Of a stretch of 64,000 nucleotides of DNA, positions 42,870 through 51,486 are shown in pieces. A program made the translations under genes and the position numbers. The notes under the pieces are model-generated. The model searched no databases, had not been told where the DNA came from, and saw only the letters and a list, made by a program, of their open reading frames with translations. Source of the stretch: Fictibacillus nanhaiensis (GTDB lineage Bacteria > Bacillota > Bacilli > Bacillales > Fictibacillaceae); contig NZ_JAMBOD010000005.1 of the NCBI RefSeq assembly GCF_023715445.1, positions 124,001 to 188,000 of the forward strand, in the 5' to 3' direction. Within the stretch, counting starts at the first letter, position 1. Each line of letters starts with the position of its first letter.

Positions 42870-43175
42870 ATGGTAAAATTAATCGCACTTTACAAAACAC
42901 CGGAAAACATAGAACAGTTCGACGAGCACTATTTTGGACATCATACAGAAATCACAAAGAAGATCCCTGGACTTCGCAAAATGGAAGTGACTAAGATTGT
43001 TGGTTCTCCAATGGGGAGAAGCGACTATCACATCCTTTGTGAAATGTACTATGACGACCATGATGCTTTAAAAGCAGCGATGAAATCTGACGAAGGAAAA
43101 GCTTCTGGAAAAGACTTGATGAGCTTTGCAGCTGAACTTGTAACGCTCATGATCGGTGAGGAAATCAATGAGTAA
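42870..43175 (+). CDS. EthD family protein
   Basis: A 101-residue alpha/beta-barrel protein with the EthD pattern: MVKLIALYKTPENIEQFDEHYFGHH, HTEITKKIPGLRKMEV and a final ELVTLMIGEEINE. EthD domains occur with oxygenase systems and aromatic degradation, with unclear function. It overlaps the next enoyl-CoA hydratase gene by 8 bp and so belongs firmly to the paa operon. It may have an auxiliary role for the epoxidase or a ring-opening step, by inference. Confidence 0.82.
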   Translation: MVKLIALYKTPENIEQFDEHYFGHHTEITKKIPGLRKMEVTKIVGSPMGRSDYHILCEMYYDDHDALKAAMKSDEGKASGKDLMSFAAELVTLMIGEEINE

Positions 43176-43944
43176 TTATGAAACAATTCTAACCTCAGTT
43201 GAAGATGGGATTGCCTTAATTCAATTAAACAGGCCTCGTGTTCTTAACGCGATCAACCGGCCGATGGTTACGGAGCTTTTAGATGCTTTTGAAGGATTTG
43301 ACCGTAATGATGAGGTGAAAGCAATTGTTTTAACAGGTAACAGCCGAGCATTTGCCGCTGGTGCCGACATTGATGAAATGAAAGAAGACGATAGTGTTTC
43401 TCTTGAACTATTAAATCAGTTTAAAGAATGGGACCGTCTGGCAACAATAAAAAAGCCGATTATCGGTGCTGTTAACGGCTACTGTTTTGGCGGAGGTTTT
43501 GAGCTTGCCTTATGTGCAGACATCCTTTTTGCAGCTGAAAACGCGCAATTCGGGTTCCCGGAGATAAAGCTAGGCGTCATGCCGGGTGCTGGCGGGACTG
43601 TGAAGTTAACGAAGCTTATGGGACAGAAAAAAGCCCTGGAATGGCTCTGGCTGGGAGATCCGATGACAGCGGATGAAGCTTTGGGATATGGTGTGATCAA
43701 CCGTGTTGTTGCACCTGAGCTTGTTTTAGAAGAAGCAAAAAAGTATGCCAAACTTGTTGCATCCAGAGCGCCGTTATCGGTCCGTTTAATTAAAGAAACC
43801 GTCTATAAATCTATCGATTATTCAACATACGAAGGCATGCAGTTTGAACGAAAAAACTTTTACCTATTATTCTCGTCACAGGATCAGAAAGAAGGCATGA
43901 AAGCTTTTGTTGAAAAACGTCCTGCAGAGTTTAAAGGGAAGTAG
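43168..43944 (+). CDS. Enoyl-CoA hydratase/isomerase family protein (paa operon)
   Basis: A 258-residue crotonase-fold enzyme. The oxyanion loop FAAGADIDEM (about 62-71), YCFGGGFELALCADI and the catalytic glutamates in FGFPEIKLGVMPGAGG and KALEWLWLGD are present, so hydratase activity is likely. It may act as PaaF-type 2,3-dehydroadipyl-CoA hydratase or take part in oxepin-CoA opening. The ATG at 43168 overlaps the EthD stop (ATGAGTAA) with GGTGAGGAA upstream. Confidence 0.85.
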   Translation: MSNYETILTSVEDGIALIQLNRPRVLNAINRPMVTELLDAFEGFDRNDEVKAIVLTGNSRAFAAGADIDEMKEDDSVSLELLNQFKEWDRLATIKKPIIGAVNGYCFGGGFELALCADILFAAENAQFGFPEIKLGVMPGAGGTVKLTKLMGQKKALEWLWLGDPMTADEALGYGVINRVVAPELVLEEAKKYAKLVASRAPLSVRLIKETVYKSIDYSTYEGMQFERKNFYLLFSSQDQKEGMKAFVEKRPAEFKGK

Positions 43945-43955
43945 GGGGGAAAACC

Positions 43956-44729
43956 ATGTTTGAAACGATTAGCTATGAAACAAGAGGAAAGACAGCATGG
44001 ATTACACTGAACCGTCCGGATAAACTAAATGCGTTTACTTCACTTATGCATAAAGAGATGGTCGCTGCGATTAAAGAAGCAAACAAGGACAGCAATGTAA
44101 GAGCTGTTGTCATTACAGGGGCTGGGCGTGCTTTCTGTTCGGGACAGGATCTTTCTGGTTCAACGACAGATACGGATTATGGTGAAGTTCTGCGCAAAGG
44201 ATACAACCCGATGGTGCAGGCGCTTGTTGCAATGGAAAAGCCCGTAATTGCAGCAGTTAACGGTGTAGCAGCCGGTGCCGGTATGAGCCTGGCATTAGCT
44301 TGTGACTTCAGGATTGCGAGCGAGAAAGCTAGTTTTATTGAAGCGTTCATCCATGTTGGTTTAGTTCCTGATTCAGGCAATCTCTACTTCTTGCCTCGAA
44401 TAGTCGGACACGCAAAAGCAATGGAGCTCGCAGTGCTTGGCGAAAAAATCACTGCACAGCAAGCAAAAGAATTTGGTCTCGTAACGAAAACAGTCAGCGA
44501 AGAAGAGTTCATGCTTGAGGTGGAAACGTTCGCTGAAAAGCTTTCACACATGCCTACAAAAGCGATTGGACTCATTAAACGCTATATGAATAAAAGCTGG
44601 GAAAGCGATCTGAACGAAGTTCTCGAGTATGAAGCGCAAGCTCAAAAGATTGCTGGAGAGTCAGTTGACCACCAGGAAGGTCTTGCAGCATTTTTAGAAA
44701 AGAGAAAACCGGCATTCACAGGAAAATAG
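43956..44729 (+). CDS. paaG: PaaG, epoxyphenylacetyl-CoA isomerase
   Basis: A 257-residue crotonase-fold enzyme. In place of one catalytic Glu it has the Asp of VGLVPDSGNLYFLPR (about 130-144), the hallmark of PaaG, which turns the 1,2-epoxide into oxepin-CoA and shifts later double bonds. The oxyanion loop FCSGQDLSG and AGAGMSLALACDFRIA are intact. It lies 11 bp after the hydratase gene. Confidence 0.9.
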   Translation: MFETISYETRGKTAWITLNRPDKLNAFTSLMHKEMVAAIKEANKDSNVRAVVITGAGRAFCSGQDLSGSTTDTDYGEVLRKGYNPMVQALVAMEKPVIAAVNGVAAGAGMSLALACDFRIASEKASFIEAFIHVGLVPDSGNLYFLPRIVGHAKAMELAVLGEKITAQQAKEFGLVTKTVSEEEFMLEVETFAEKLSHMPTKAIGLIKRYMNKSWESDLNEVLEYEAQAQKIAGESVDHQEGLAAFLEKRKPAFTGK

Positions 44730-44755
44730 ACATCATAGAAAAGGGAGTGGAGAGT

Positions 44756-46264
44756 ATGAGTACAGCAAATACAGAAGTAAAGGCAGTAAAGCGTGATCAA
44801 TACGATATGGTAATTGGAGGACAAAGCACCGGTGGATCTGAAGGGGAGTATTTTGTTACTTACAACCCTGCGACTGGCGAACCGTTAGCTAAAGTAGCAA
44901 AAGCGACTAAAGCAGATGTGGACCGTGCCGTTGAAGCGGCTAGAACAGCATTTGAAACAGGAAAATGGAAGCGCTCTCCTGTTAATAAGCGTTCACGTAC
45001 AATGAATAAAATTGCGAGCATCATGCGTTCTCGTTTCAACGAGATTGTGGAGCTTGAAATCCTGAACAGCGGTAAATCGTTAAGCGCAGCACAAGGACAA
45101 GTGATGCAGGCGATCGAAGATTTTGAGTTCTATGCAGGTGCAATCGTCAGCCACCGCGGTGCTGTGAACCCGATGCCAGGGCCGTTCATGAACTATACAC
45201 TGAAAGAGCCGCTTGGTGTTTGTGCACAGATCATTCCTTGGAACTATCCGATGATGATGGCAGCATGGAAGATCGCTCCGGCTATCGCAACAGGATGCTC
45301 TGTAATCTTAAAACCTGCGAGCTTAACGCCATTAACAGCGATTGTTATGACAGAGATCTGCCACGAAGCCGGTGTTCCGGAGGGTGTTGTTAACATCATT
45401 ACTGGCGACGGTTCAACAGTGGGTGCTTATTTAGCAGAGCACGAAGGTGTTGATAAAGTGGCATTTACTGGTGAAACAGGAACTGGTAAAGATATCATGG
45501 CGAAAGCTTCACAGACGCTTAAACGTGTAACACTTGAGCTTGGCGGCAAATCTCCTAACCTTGTTTTTGAAGATACAGACATTGATGCTGCAGTAGATGG
45601 TTCTTTATTCGGTATTTTCTATAACACTGGTCAATCTTGTGAAGCACGTTCTCGTCTTTACATTCAGGAAAGTGTTTACGATGCGTTTATGGAAAAGTTT
45701 GTTGAGAAGGCGAAGAGACTTGTTCTTGGCAACCCTCTTGATCAAGGAACACATGTAGGTGCGATCATCTCTGAGCGTCAACTTCAAGTGATCGACAGCT
45801 ATGTGAAATCTGCTGAAGAAGAAGGCGCAACGATTGCTTTAGGCGGCGGACGTGCTAAAGTAGATGGCTTTGAAAATGGTCACTGGTACTTGCCGACGAT
45901 CATTACGGATGTAAACGAAGACATGAAGGTCGTTAAGGAAGAAATCTTTGGACCGGTTGTCGTTGTATCCACATTTAAGGACGAAAAAGAAGCGGTTCGG
46001 TTAGCAAATAATACAGACTTCGGTTTGGCTGCTGCGATCTGGACAAAGGATCATGCAAAAGCAACGCGTGTGGCTGGCATGATTCAGGCAGGAACGATCA
46101 TGATCAACTCTCCGTTCTCCGCTTTCCCAGGTACACCGTTCGGTGGCTACAAGCAATCTGGATTCGGACGCGAGCTTTGTATTGAAACGCTTGACCTTTA
46201 TACAGAAACAAAGAGTGTCGTTTCCTATACAGGATCTCGTCCGTTGAATCCTTTTAATCTGTAA
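44756..46264 (+). CDS. Aldehyde dehydrogenase (likely semialdehyde or phenylacetaldehyde)
   Basis: A 502-residue NAD(P)-dependent aldehyde dehydrogenase with IIPWNYPMMMAAWKIAPAIA (cofactor), FTGETGTGKDI, VTLELGGKSPNLVF (catalytic Glu about 264) and NTGQSCEARSRLY (catalytic Cys about 298). E. coli PaaZ fuses such a domain to a MaoC hydratase; here it stands alone. It may oxidise the ring-opened 3-oxo-5,6-dehydrosuberyl-CoA semialdehyde, or phenylacetaldehyde. The ATG at 44756 follows GGGAGTGGAG. Last gene of the first paa operon. Confidence 0.88.
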   Translation: MSTANTEVKAVKRDQYDMVIGGQSTGGSEGEYFVTYNPATGEPLAKVAKATKADVDRAVEAARTAFETGKWKRSPVNKRSRTMNKIASIMRSRFNEIVELEILNSGKSLSAAQGQVMQAIEDFEFYAGAIVSHRGAVNPMPGPFMNYTLKEPLGVCAQIIPWNYPMMMAAWKIAPAIATGCSVILKPASLTPLTAIVMTEICHEAGVPEGVVNIITGDGSTVGAYLAEHEGVDKVAFTGETGTGKDIMAKASQTLKRVTLELGGKSPNLVFEDTDIDAAVDGSLFGIFYNTGQSCEARSRLYIQESVYDAFMEKFVEKAKRLVLGNPLDQGTHVGAIISERQLQVIDSYVKSAEEEGATIALGGGRAKVDGFENGHWYLPTIITDVNEDMKVVKEEIFGPVVVVSTFKDEKEAVRLANNTDFGLAAAIWTKDHAKATRVAGMIQAGTIMINSPFSAFPGTPFGGYKQSGFGRELCIETLDLYTETKSVVSYTGSRPLNPFNL

Positions 46265-46299
46265 AACTTATAGTTTAAGCTTTGTTGCTCATGGGAGTA

Positions 46300-46492
46300 G
46301 ATGATTTCCGTTTCAGGATGCTCGCTTTCCGCGGGGCGTGCGGTGAGCCTCCTGCCGCTTTGCGCCCTTAGGAGTCTCCACCTGACCGCTCGTCCCGCAG
46401 GACAAGGAAGGCTTCGGCGGCGTTACATCGCACGAAGAAAATGTGATTTTCATTTTCGAGGAGTCTCGCACCTTGCACTTCAATCAACTTGT
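46300..46492 (-). repeat. Interspersed repeat (copy 3)
   Basis: Starts TTTCCGTTTCAGGATGCTCG and ends GAGGAGTCTCGCACCTTGCA, the reverse orientation of the family described at 50717-50842. It has a partial extra segment near its right end. It lies directly after the aldehyde dehydrogenase gene. Confidence 0.8.
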
Positions 46493-46537
46493 CAATGAAG
46501 CAACAAGGTCCTAAAAGCCTTTAAAAAGACATAAAAA

Positions 46538-46567
46538 AACAAAAGCGGGCCGATGTGCTCGCTTTTT
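46538..46567 (+). terminator. Terminator of the first paa operon
   Basis: AAAAGCGGGC / GCTCGCTTTTT hairpin followed by TAT, placed between two repeat copies. Confidence 0.65.
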
Positions 46568-46631
46568 ATACAAGGCTGTTTTCTAAAAAAATGTTGCTAC
46601 GAAGAGATTCTTTAAAATCTACTTTGAACAG

Positions 46632-46752
46632 TTAATTGGAGCGGAAGGGCGAGACTCCTGCAGGATGAGTGGGGCAGGAGAGACCATTCAATGACGCAAA
46701 GCGGCGAATGCACACCCTGCGGAAAGCGAGTCCTGCAGCGGAAATTAACCTC
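46632..46752 (+). repeat. Interspersed repeat (copy 4)
   Basis: Short form, GTTAATTGGAGCGGAAGGGC at the left and CCCTGCGGAAAGCGAGTCCT near the right. It is inverted with respect to copy 3, which lies 140 bp to the left. Confidence 0.8.
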
Positions 46753-46817
46753 TTTCAATGCAACAAAGTATAATCAAAAACGTTAAACACTTGTTTAAAA
46801 GAAAGGCAGGAGAAACC

Positions 46818-47690
46818 ATGTTGCAAAATGCAGTAGTCATCGGATCTGGTGTAATGGGAAGAGGGATTGCCTACGTTTGTGCGGTTGGCGGATTTGATGT
46901 TCAGCTTGTTGATGTAAAGCAAGATCAGCTGGCCAACGCAAAGAAAGAGATCGATTCTATTTTTTCAAAAGCGGTATCTCGTGGAAAACTGTCACAAGAG
47001 GATGCAAGTGCAGCACAAGAAAGACTTTCTTATACTGTGCATCTAACAGCAGCTGCCAGCGGTGCAGACCTTGTCATTGAAGCTGTTCCAGAAAATATAG
47101 AGATTAAGCGTGCTGTTTTTGAAGAATTAGACCATTCAGCACCAAGTCATTGTGTGCTTGCTACAAACACGTCGACAATGAGCCCGACGGAAATCGGATC
47201 ATTTACGAAGCGTCCTGAAAAAGTAATTGCCATGCATTTCTTTAATCCAGTTCATAGAATGCCTCTTGTAGAGATCGTGCGCGGCCATGAAACGGACGAT
47301 GAAACGGTTGAACTTGCAAAAGAAGCAGCTGTAAAAATGGGCAAAGAAACGGTAACGGTAAACGAGTTTCCTGGTTTTGTAACGAGCCGTATCTCTGCCA
47401 TGATCGGGAACGAAGCCTTCTACATGCTGCAAGAGGGTGTCGGAACACCCGAAGATATCGATAAAGCGATTAAACTAGGCTTGAACTTCCCGATGGGTCC
47501 ATTCGAGCTCGGAGACTTAGTAGGGCTCGATACGCGTTTAAACAACTTGAACTACCTTCATAAAACATTAGGGGAAAAATACCGTCCGGCTCCGCTTCTT
47601 GTAAAGTATGTGAAAGCAGGAAGACTCGGACGCAAATCAGGCAAAGGGGTTTATGATTACACCAATGAAGGCAGCGGGGTGAAGAAGTAA
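46818..47690 (+). CDS. paaH: 3-hydroxyacyl-CoA dehydrogenase PaaH
   Basis: A 290-residue NAD-dependent dehydrogenase for 3-hydroxyadipyl-CoA. The Rossmann motif VVIGSGVMGRGIAYVCAVGG (about 6-25), the signature HFFNPVHRMPLVEIVRG (about 138-154, catalytic His) and the C-terminal GLDTRLNNLNYLH ... GKGVYDY are clear. The ATG at 46818 follows GGCAGGAG; the open frame extends back 60 bp without support. The stop overlaps the paaJ start (TAATG). Confidence 0.9.
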   Translation: MLQNAVVIGSGVMGRGIAYVCAVGGFDVQLVDVKQDQLANAKKEIDSIFSKAVSRGKLSQEDASAAQERLSYTVHLTAAASGADLVIEAVPENIEIKRAVFEELDHSAPSHCVLATNTSTMSPTEIGSFTKRPEKVIAMHFFNPVHRMPLVEIVRGHETDDETVELAKEAAVKMGKETVTVNEFPGFVTSRISAMIGNEAFYMLQEGVGTPEDIDKAIKLGLNFPMGPFELGDLVGLDTRLNNLNYLHKTLGEKYRPAPLLVKYVKAGRLGRKSGKGVYDYTNEGSGVKK

Positions 47691-48895
47691 TGAAAGAAGT
47701 CGTTATTGTTGACGCTGTCAGAACGCCAATCGGCCGCTATAAAGGGTCTCTAAAATCTGTAAGACCGGATGATCTTGGAGCAGCCGTTATTTCAGCTCTT
47801 CTAGAAAGAAACGCATCATTGCCTCAATCAGAAATTGAAGAGGTCATTTTCGGTAACGCGAACGGAGCTGGAGAAGACAATCGTAACGTAGCGCGGATGT
47901 CTGCACTTTTAGCAGGTCTGCCGGTTGAAGTTGGTGGAACAACGATCAACCGCCTGTGTGGATCTGGCATGGATGCAGTCATTTATGCAGCACGTGCTAT
48001 CATGGCAGGTGAAGGCGACGTCTTCATCGCTGGCGGAACAGAGAGTATGACGCGTGCCCCTCTTGTAATGGGTAAGCCTGAGGTAGAATATCCGCGAGGT
48101 GATATGAAGATGTTCGATACTACGATCGGCTGGCGCTTTGTAAATCCACTTATGCATGAAAAATACGGTACAGATTCTATGCCTGAAACGGCTGAGAATG
48201 TTGCGAAGAAATATGAGATCTCAAGAGTAGCTCAAGATCAGTTCGCATATAGTTCTCAGCAAAAAGCTAAAAGAGCGATGGAACTAAACCGATTTAAAGA
48301 AGAGATCGTACCTGTGAGATTAGTTGACAAAAAAGGAAATGAAACATGGATCACAAATGATGAACATCCGCGTCCTGAAACCTCTCTTGAAAAGCTCGGT
48401 ACACTTAAACCATTGTTTAAAGATGGAACAGTAACAGCAGGAAACGCTTCTGGCGTTAATGACGGAGCATCAGCACTTTTGTTAATGAGCCGCGAAAAAG
48501 CAGATGAGCTAGGCATAAAACCCTTAGCGAGATATATTTCTTCAGGTGTTGCAGGATTAGAGCCTGCGATCATGGGTGTTGGTCCGATTGAAGCAACACG
48601 TAAAGCATTAAAACGTGCAGGCTTATCTGTAAGTGATCTGGACTTAATCGAATTGAATGAAGCATTTGCCTCACAATCGTTGGCTTGCATGAACGAGCTT
48701 GGACTCGACTCAGAAAAAGTAAACGTAAACGGCGGTGCTATTGCATTCGGTCATCCACTTGGGGCAAGTGGTGCGAGAATATTAACGACTTTAATCCATG
48801 AAATGAAAAAGCAAGGGTCACGCTATGGTCTTGCTACAATGTGTATTGGTGTAGGTCAGGGAATCGCTTCAGTAATTGAAGCAATCAATGAGTAG
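47690..48895 (+). CDS. paaJ: 3-oxoadipyl-CoA thiolase PaaJ
   Basis: A 401-residue thiolase that cleaves 3-oxoadipyl-CoA to succinyl-CoA and acetyl-CoA (and possibly the dehydro analogue). Catalytic residues: Cys in INRLCGSGMDAV (about 90), His in GGAIAFGHPLGASGAR (about 353) and Cys in MCIGVGQG (about 385). Length and motif set fit the PcaF/PaaJ subfamily. Confidence 0.9.
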   Translation: MKEVVIVDAVRTPIGRYKGSLKSVRPDDLGAAVISALLERNASLPQSEIEEVIFGNANGAGEDNRNVARMSALLAGLPVEVGGTTINRLCGSGMDAVIYAARAIMAGEGDVFIAGGTESMTRAPLVMGKPEVEYPRGDMKMFDTTIGWRFVNPLMHEKYGTDSMPETAENVAKKYEISRVAQDQFAYSSQQKAKRAMELNRFKEEIVPVRLVDKKGNETWITNDEHPRPETSLEKLGTLKPLFKDGTVTAGNASGVNDGASALLLMSREKADELGIKPLARYISSGVAGLEPAIMGVGPIEATRKALKRAGLSVSDLDLIELNEAFASQSLACMNELGLDSEKVNVNGGAIAFGHPLGASGARILTTLIHEMKKQGSRYGLATMCIGVGQGIASVIEAINE

Positions 48896-48907
48896 GAGGG
48901 TTATCCG

Positions 48908-49684
48908 ATGAGTGCCATTTTATATGAAGTAAAAGATTACATTGCTTATGTGACATTGAATCGACCTGAAGTGCTTAACTGTTTTAACTATGCAACATTA
49001 AAAGAACTTGAAGAAACGGTTGAAGACATTCACCACAACAATGATGTCCGAGTTGTTATTTTTACAGGAGCAGGAGAAAAGGCCTTTAGTGCCGGTGCTG
49101 ATTTAAAAGAGCGCCGTACGCTGACGGAATCAGAAGTGCGCCGCAACGTACGAAAGATTCGTGACGTGTTTTCTGCTGTAGAAGCTTTGCCTCAGCCTAC
49201 CATTTGTGCGATTAATGGTCATGCGTTTGGCGGCGGTTTTGAACTTGCATTAGCTTGTGATCTGCGCGTCTCTTTAAGAGAAGCATCTATGGGGCTAACC
49301 GAACTTAGCTGGGCGATCATTCCCGGAGCTGGCGGAACACAGCGCTTGCCAAGATTGATCGGTCAGGCGAAAGCGATGGAACTAATTTTAACAGCGAAAA
49401 AGATGATGGCCGAAGAGGCATTCTCGTATGGTATCTTAAACCAAGTAACATCCAGAGAAGAACTGATGGCTGTCTGTGAGAACTATGCGGCGCTTATCAT
49501 GAAGAATGGACCTGTCGCTGTCCAGCAAGCAAAATATGCGATCAAACACGGAACCGAAGTAGATCTGCAGACAGGACTTGCTATCGAAGCGAAAGCATAC
49601 GAAGTGACGATCCCGACAAAAGACCGTATGGAAGCGCTCGTCGCTTTTGGAGAAAAAAGACCACCTGTATTTAAAGGAGAGTAA
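48908..49684 (+). CDS. paaF: Enoyl-CoA hydratase (PaaF-type)
   Basis: A 258-residue crotonase-fold hydratase with FSAGADLKERR (oxyanion loop), HAFGGGFELALACDLR and both catalytic glutamates (GLTELSWAIIPGAGGTQRL and KAMELILTAK). Together with paaH and paaJ it gives a complete beta-oxidation module for 2,3-dehydroadipyl-CoA. Assignment between this gene and that at 43168 as the true PaaF is not certain. Confidence 0.8.
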   Translation: MSAILYEVKDYIAYVTLNRPEVLNCFNYATLKELEETVEDIHHNNDVRVVIFTGAGEKAFSAGADLKERRTLTESEVRRNVRKIRDVFSAVEALPQPTICAINGHAFGGGFELALACDLRVSLREASMGLTELSWAIIPGAGGTQRLPRLIGQAKAMELILTAKKMMAEEAFSYGILNQVTSREELMAVCENYAALIMKNGPVAVQQAKYAIKHGTEVDLQTGLAIEAKAYEVTIPTKDRMEALVAFGEKRPPVFKGE

Positions 49685-49753
49685 CTTGTTTTCGCTTCTA
49701 TTGTTCTGGTAGGATTGTACAGACAATTACAGGTACAAATGAGGTTAGATACA

Positions 49754-50647
49754 ATGCAAAACAGTTTAAACACGCGTTCCATGATTTTTACCCTTTATGG
49801 GGATTATATCCGTCATTATGGGAGCGAAATTTGGATCGGCAGCCTGATCCGTCTTTTAGAAGAGTTTGGCCATAATGAACAAGCTGTAAGGGCAGCGATA
49901 TCGAGAATGAACAAACAAGGCTGGATCGCGGCTAGAAAGCAAGGAAACAAAAGTTATTATTATTTAACCGAACGCGGTAAAAAGCGTATGGATGAGGCTG
50001 CGAAAAGGATCTTCAAAGTGCAGCAGGAACCATGGAACGGGGAATGGCTGATGTTTACTTATACCATTCCAGAAGAGAAGAGAAGCATACGTGATGAATT
50101 GCGAAAAGAACTTGTCTGGAGCGGGTTCGGGCTCCTGGCAAACAGTTTTTGGATCTCGCCTCACCAGTCATCCGAGCAAATTCAGCTAATGATTGATAAG
50201 TATGCGATTGAAGACTATGTTCATTCCTTTACGGCTGTTTATAACGGTCCGAACGAGAACGAAAAACTTGTTTCAGAATGCTGGGATTTAAACGATATAA
50301 ATACAAAGTACAATGAGTTCATCGTTACTTATTCACAAAAGTATGTAATCGATAAGAATAAGATCGAAAAGGGCGAAATGACGGACGGGGAATGCTTTGT
50401 GGAACGGACGAAGCTGGTCCACGAATACCGCAAGTTCCTTTTTATCGATCCAGGTTTGCCTCAGGAGCTGCTGCCTGCAGAATGGCTTGGTGATCACGCA
50501 GCATCATTGTTCAGTGATTATTACCGTGCACTCGCTGGACCGGCAAGCCGTTTCTTTGAAAGCATCTATTCAGATGGAAATGCCCTAAAAAAGAATTCGA
50601 AATTTGATGCGCTGAATCATCCGCTCATTCAGGAGAACCGGTCTTAG
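49754..50647 (+). CDS. paaX: PaaX family transcriptional regulator
   Basis: A 297-residue regulator with an N-terminal winged-helix (SMIFTLYGDYIRHYGSEIWIG, then LIRLLEEFGHNEQAVRAAIS, about 10-50) and the PaaX central and C-terminal domains (NGEWLMFTYTIPEEKRS; FIDPGLPQELLPAEWLGDHA). PaaX represses phenylacetate genes and is released by phenylacetyl-CoA. The ATG at 49754 follows TGAGGT by 8-9 nt. Last gene of the second paa segment. Confidence 0.9.
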   Translation: MQNSLNTRSMIFTLYGDYIRHYGSEIWIGSLIRLLEEFGHNEQAVRAAISRMNKQGWIAARKQGNKSYYYLTERGKKRMDEAAKRIFKVQQEPWNGEWLMFTYTIPEEKRSIRDELRKELVWSGFGLLANSFWISPHQSSEQIQLMIDKYAIEDYVHSFTAVYNGPNENEKLVSECWDLNDINTKYNEFIVTYSQKYVIDKNKIEKGEMTDGECFVERTKLVHEYRKFLFIDPGLPQELLPAEWLGDHAASLFSDYYRALAGPASRFFESIYSDGNALKKNSKFDALNHPLIQENRS

Positions 50648-50716
50648 TAGTTCTTTTCCAAAGGCTGTTTTCTTAAAGATTGTTACTTTTGGATGCTTTT
50701 AAGTTCATCGCTGAAT

Positions 50717-50842
50717 AGTTGATTGGAGTGCAAGGTGCGAGACTCCTGCGGGATCAGCGGGACAGGTGAGACTCCTATGGGCGCAAAGCGCCGAGGAGGC
50801 TTACCGCACACCCCGCGGAAAGCGAGTACCTTCAACCACTTC
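50717..50842 (+). repeat. Interspersed repeat (copy 5, short form)
   Basis: GTTGATTGGAGTGCAAGGTG then CGAGACTCCTGCGGGATC, then GGCGCAAAGCGCCGAGGAGG, then CCCCGCGGAAAGCGAG. It contains local hairpins (GGCGC/GCGCC) and weakly inverted ends. Best-preserved copy of the family in this window. Confidence 0.85.
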
Positions 50843-50859
50843 TAGTAGCGACAATGTTT

Positions 50860-50898
50860 AAGTGAAAAGCACTTTCGCTTCTATAAACGAAAGTGCTT
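50860..50898 (-). terminator. Terminator of the gamma-carbonic anhydrase-like gene
   Basis: AAGCACTTTCG / CGAAAGTGCTT perfect 11-bp stem (50867-50877 and 50888-50898), read leftward into TTTTC. Confidence 0.75.
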
Positions 50899-50903
50899 GT
50901 TCC

Positions 50904-51419
50904 TTACTTTTTTAGTTCGGCGGCGAACTGCTTACCTTTTTCGTAATACGTATCGATGGTGAGCCGCAGTAGCTTCAAGTCTTCATCGTTCAGTTCCCGG
51001 ATCACTTTGCCGGGTGAACCCATGACCATAACTCGTGGCGGGATTTTTTTACCTGGAGGAATCAATGTGTTTGCACCGATAAAAGCTTGTTCGCCGATCT
51101 CAACGCCATCCAGAATCGTTGAGCCCATGCCGACAAGTGCGCCTTTTTTTATCGTACAGCCATGAAGAATGACGTTATGGCCGATTGAAACTTCGTCCTC
51201 AAGGATAAGCGGGTATCCTTCATAGAGGTGAAGAGTGCAGTTGTCTTGAACGTTTGTTTTTTTACCGATTGAGATGGGACCTTCATCGCCGCGAAGGACG
51301 CTGTTAAACCAGACGCTTGAACCTTCACCGATTGTGACGTCACCAATAATATGGGCACCCGGTGCGATAAAAGCGCTTTCATGAACTTCTGGAGTTTTTC
51401 CGTTAAATGAGTATTTCAT
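50904..51419 (-). CDS. Gamma-carbonic anhydrase family (left-handed beta-helix) protein
   Basis: A 171-residue hexapeptide-repeat protein. Repeats such as IIGDVTIGEGSSVW, SIGKKTNVQDN, VSIGHNVILHGCTI and LVGMGSTILDGVEIG form a left-handed helix, with metal His in LHLYEG, IGHNVILHG. It matches B. subtilis YtoA in length. E. coli PaaY, a phenylacetate-cluster thioesterase, is of the same fold, so a PaaY-like role is possible here next to paaX. The ATG at 51419 follows GGGAGG; the long open frame upstream crosses the divergent promoter region. Confidence 0.85.
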   Translation of the reverse strand: MKYSFNGKTPEVHESAFIAPGAHIIGDVTIGEGSSVWFNSVLRGDEGPISIGKKTNVQDNCTLHLYEGYPLILEDEVSIGHNVILHGCTIKKGALVGMGSTILDGVEIGEQAFIGANTLIPPGKKIPPRVMVMGSPGKVIRELNDEDLKLLRLTIDTYYEKGKQFAAELKK

Positions 51420-51486
51420 ATGAGCCTCCCTAGAAAATAGGTTGATAGGTTCAGTATAGCAAAGGATTAAAAGGGAGGTGAAAAAT

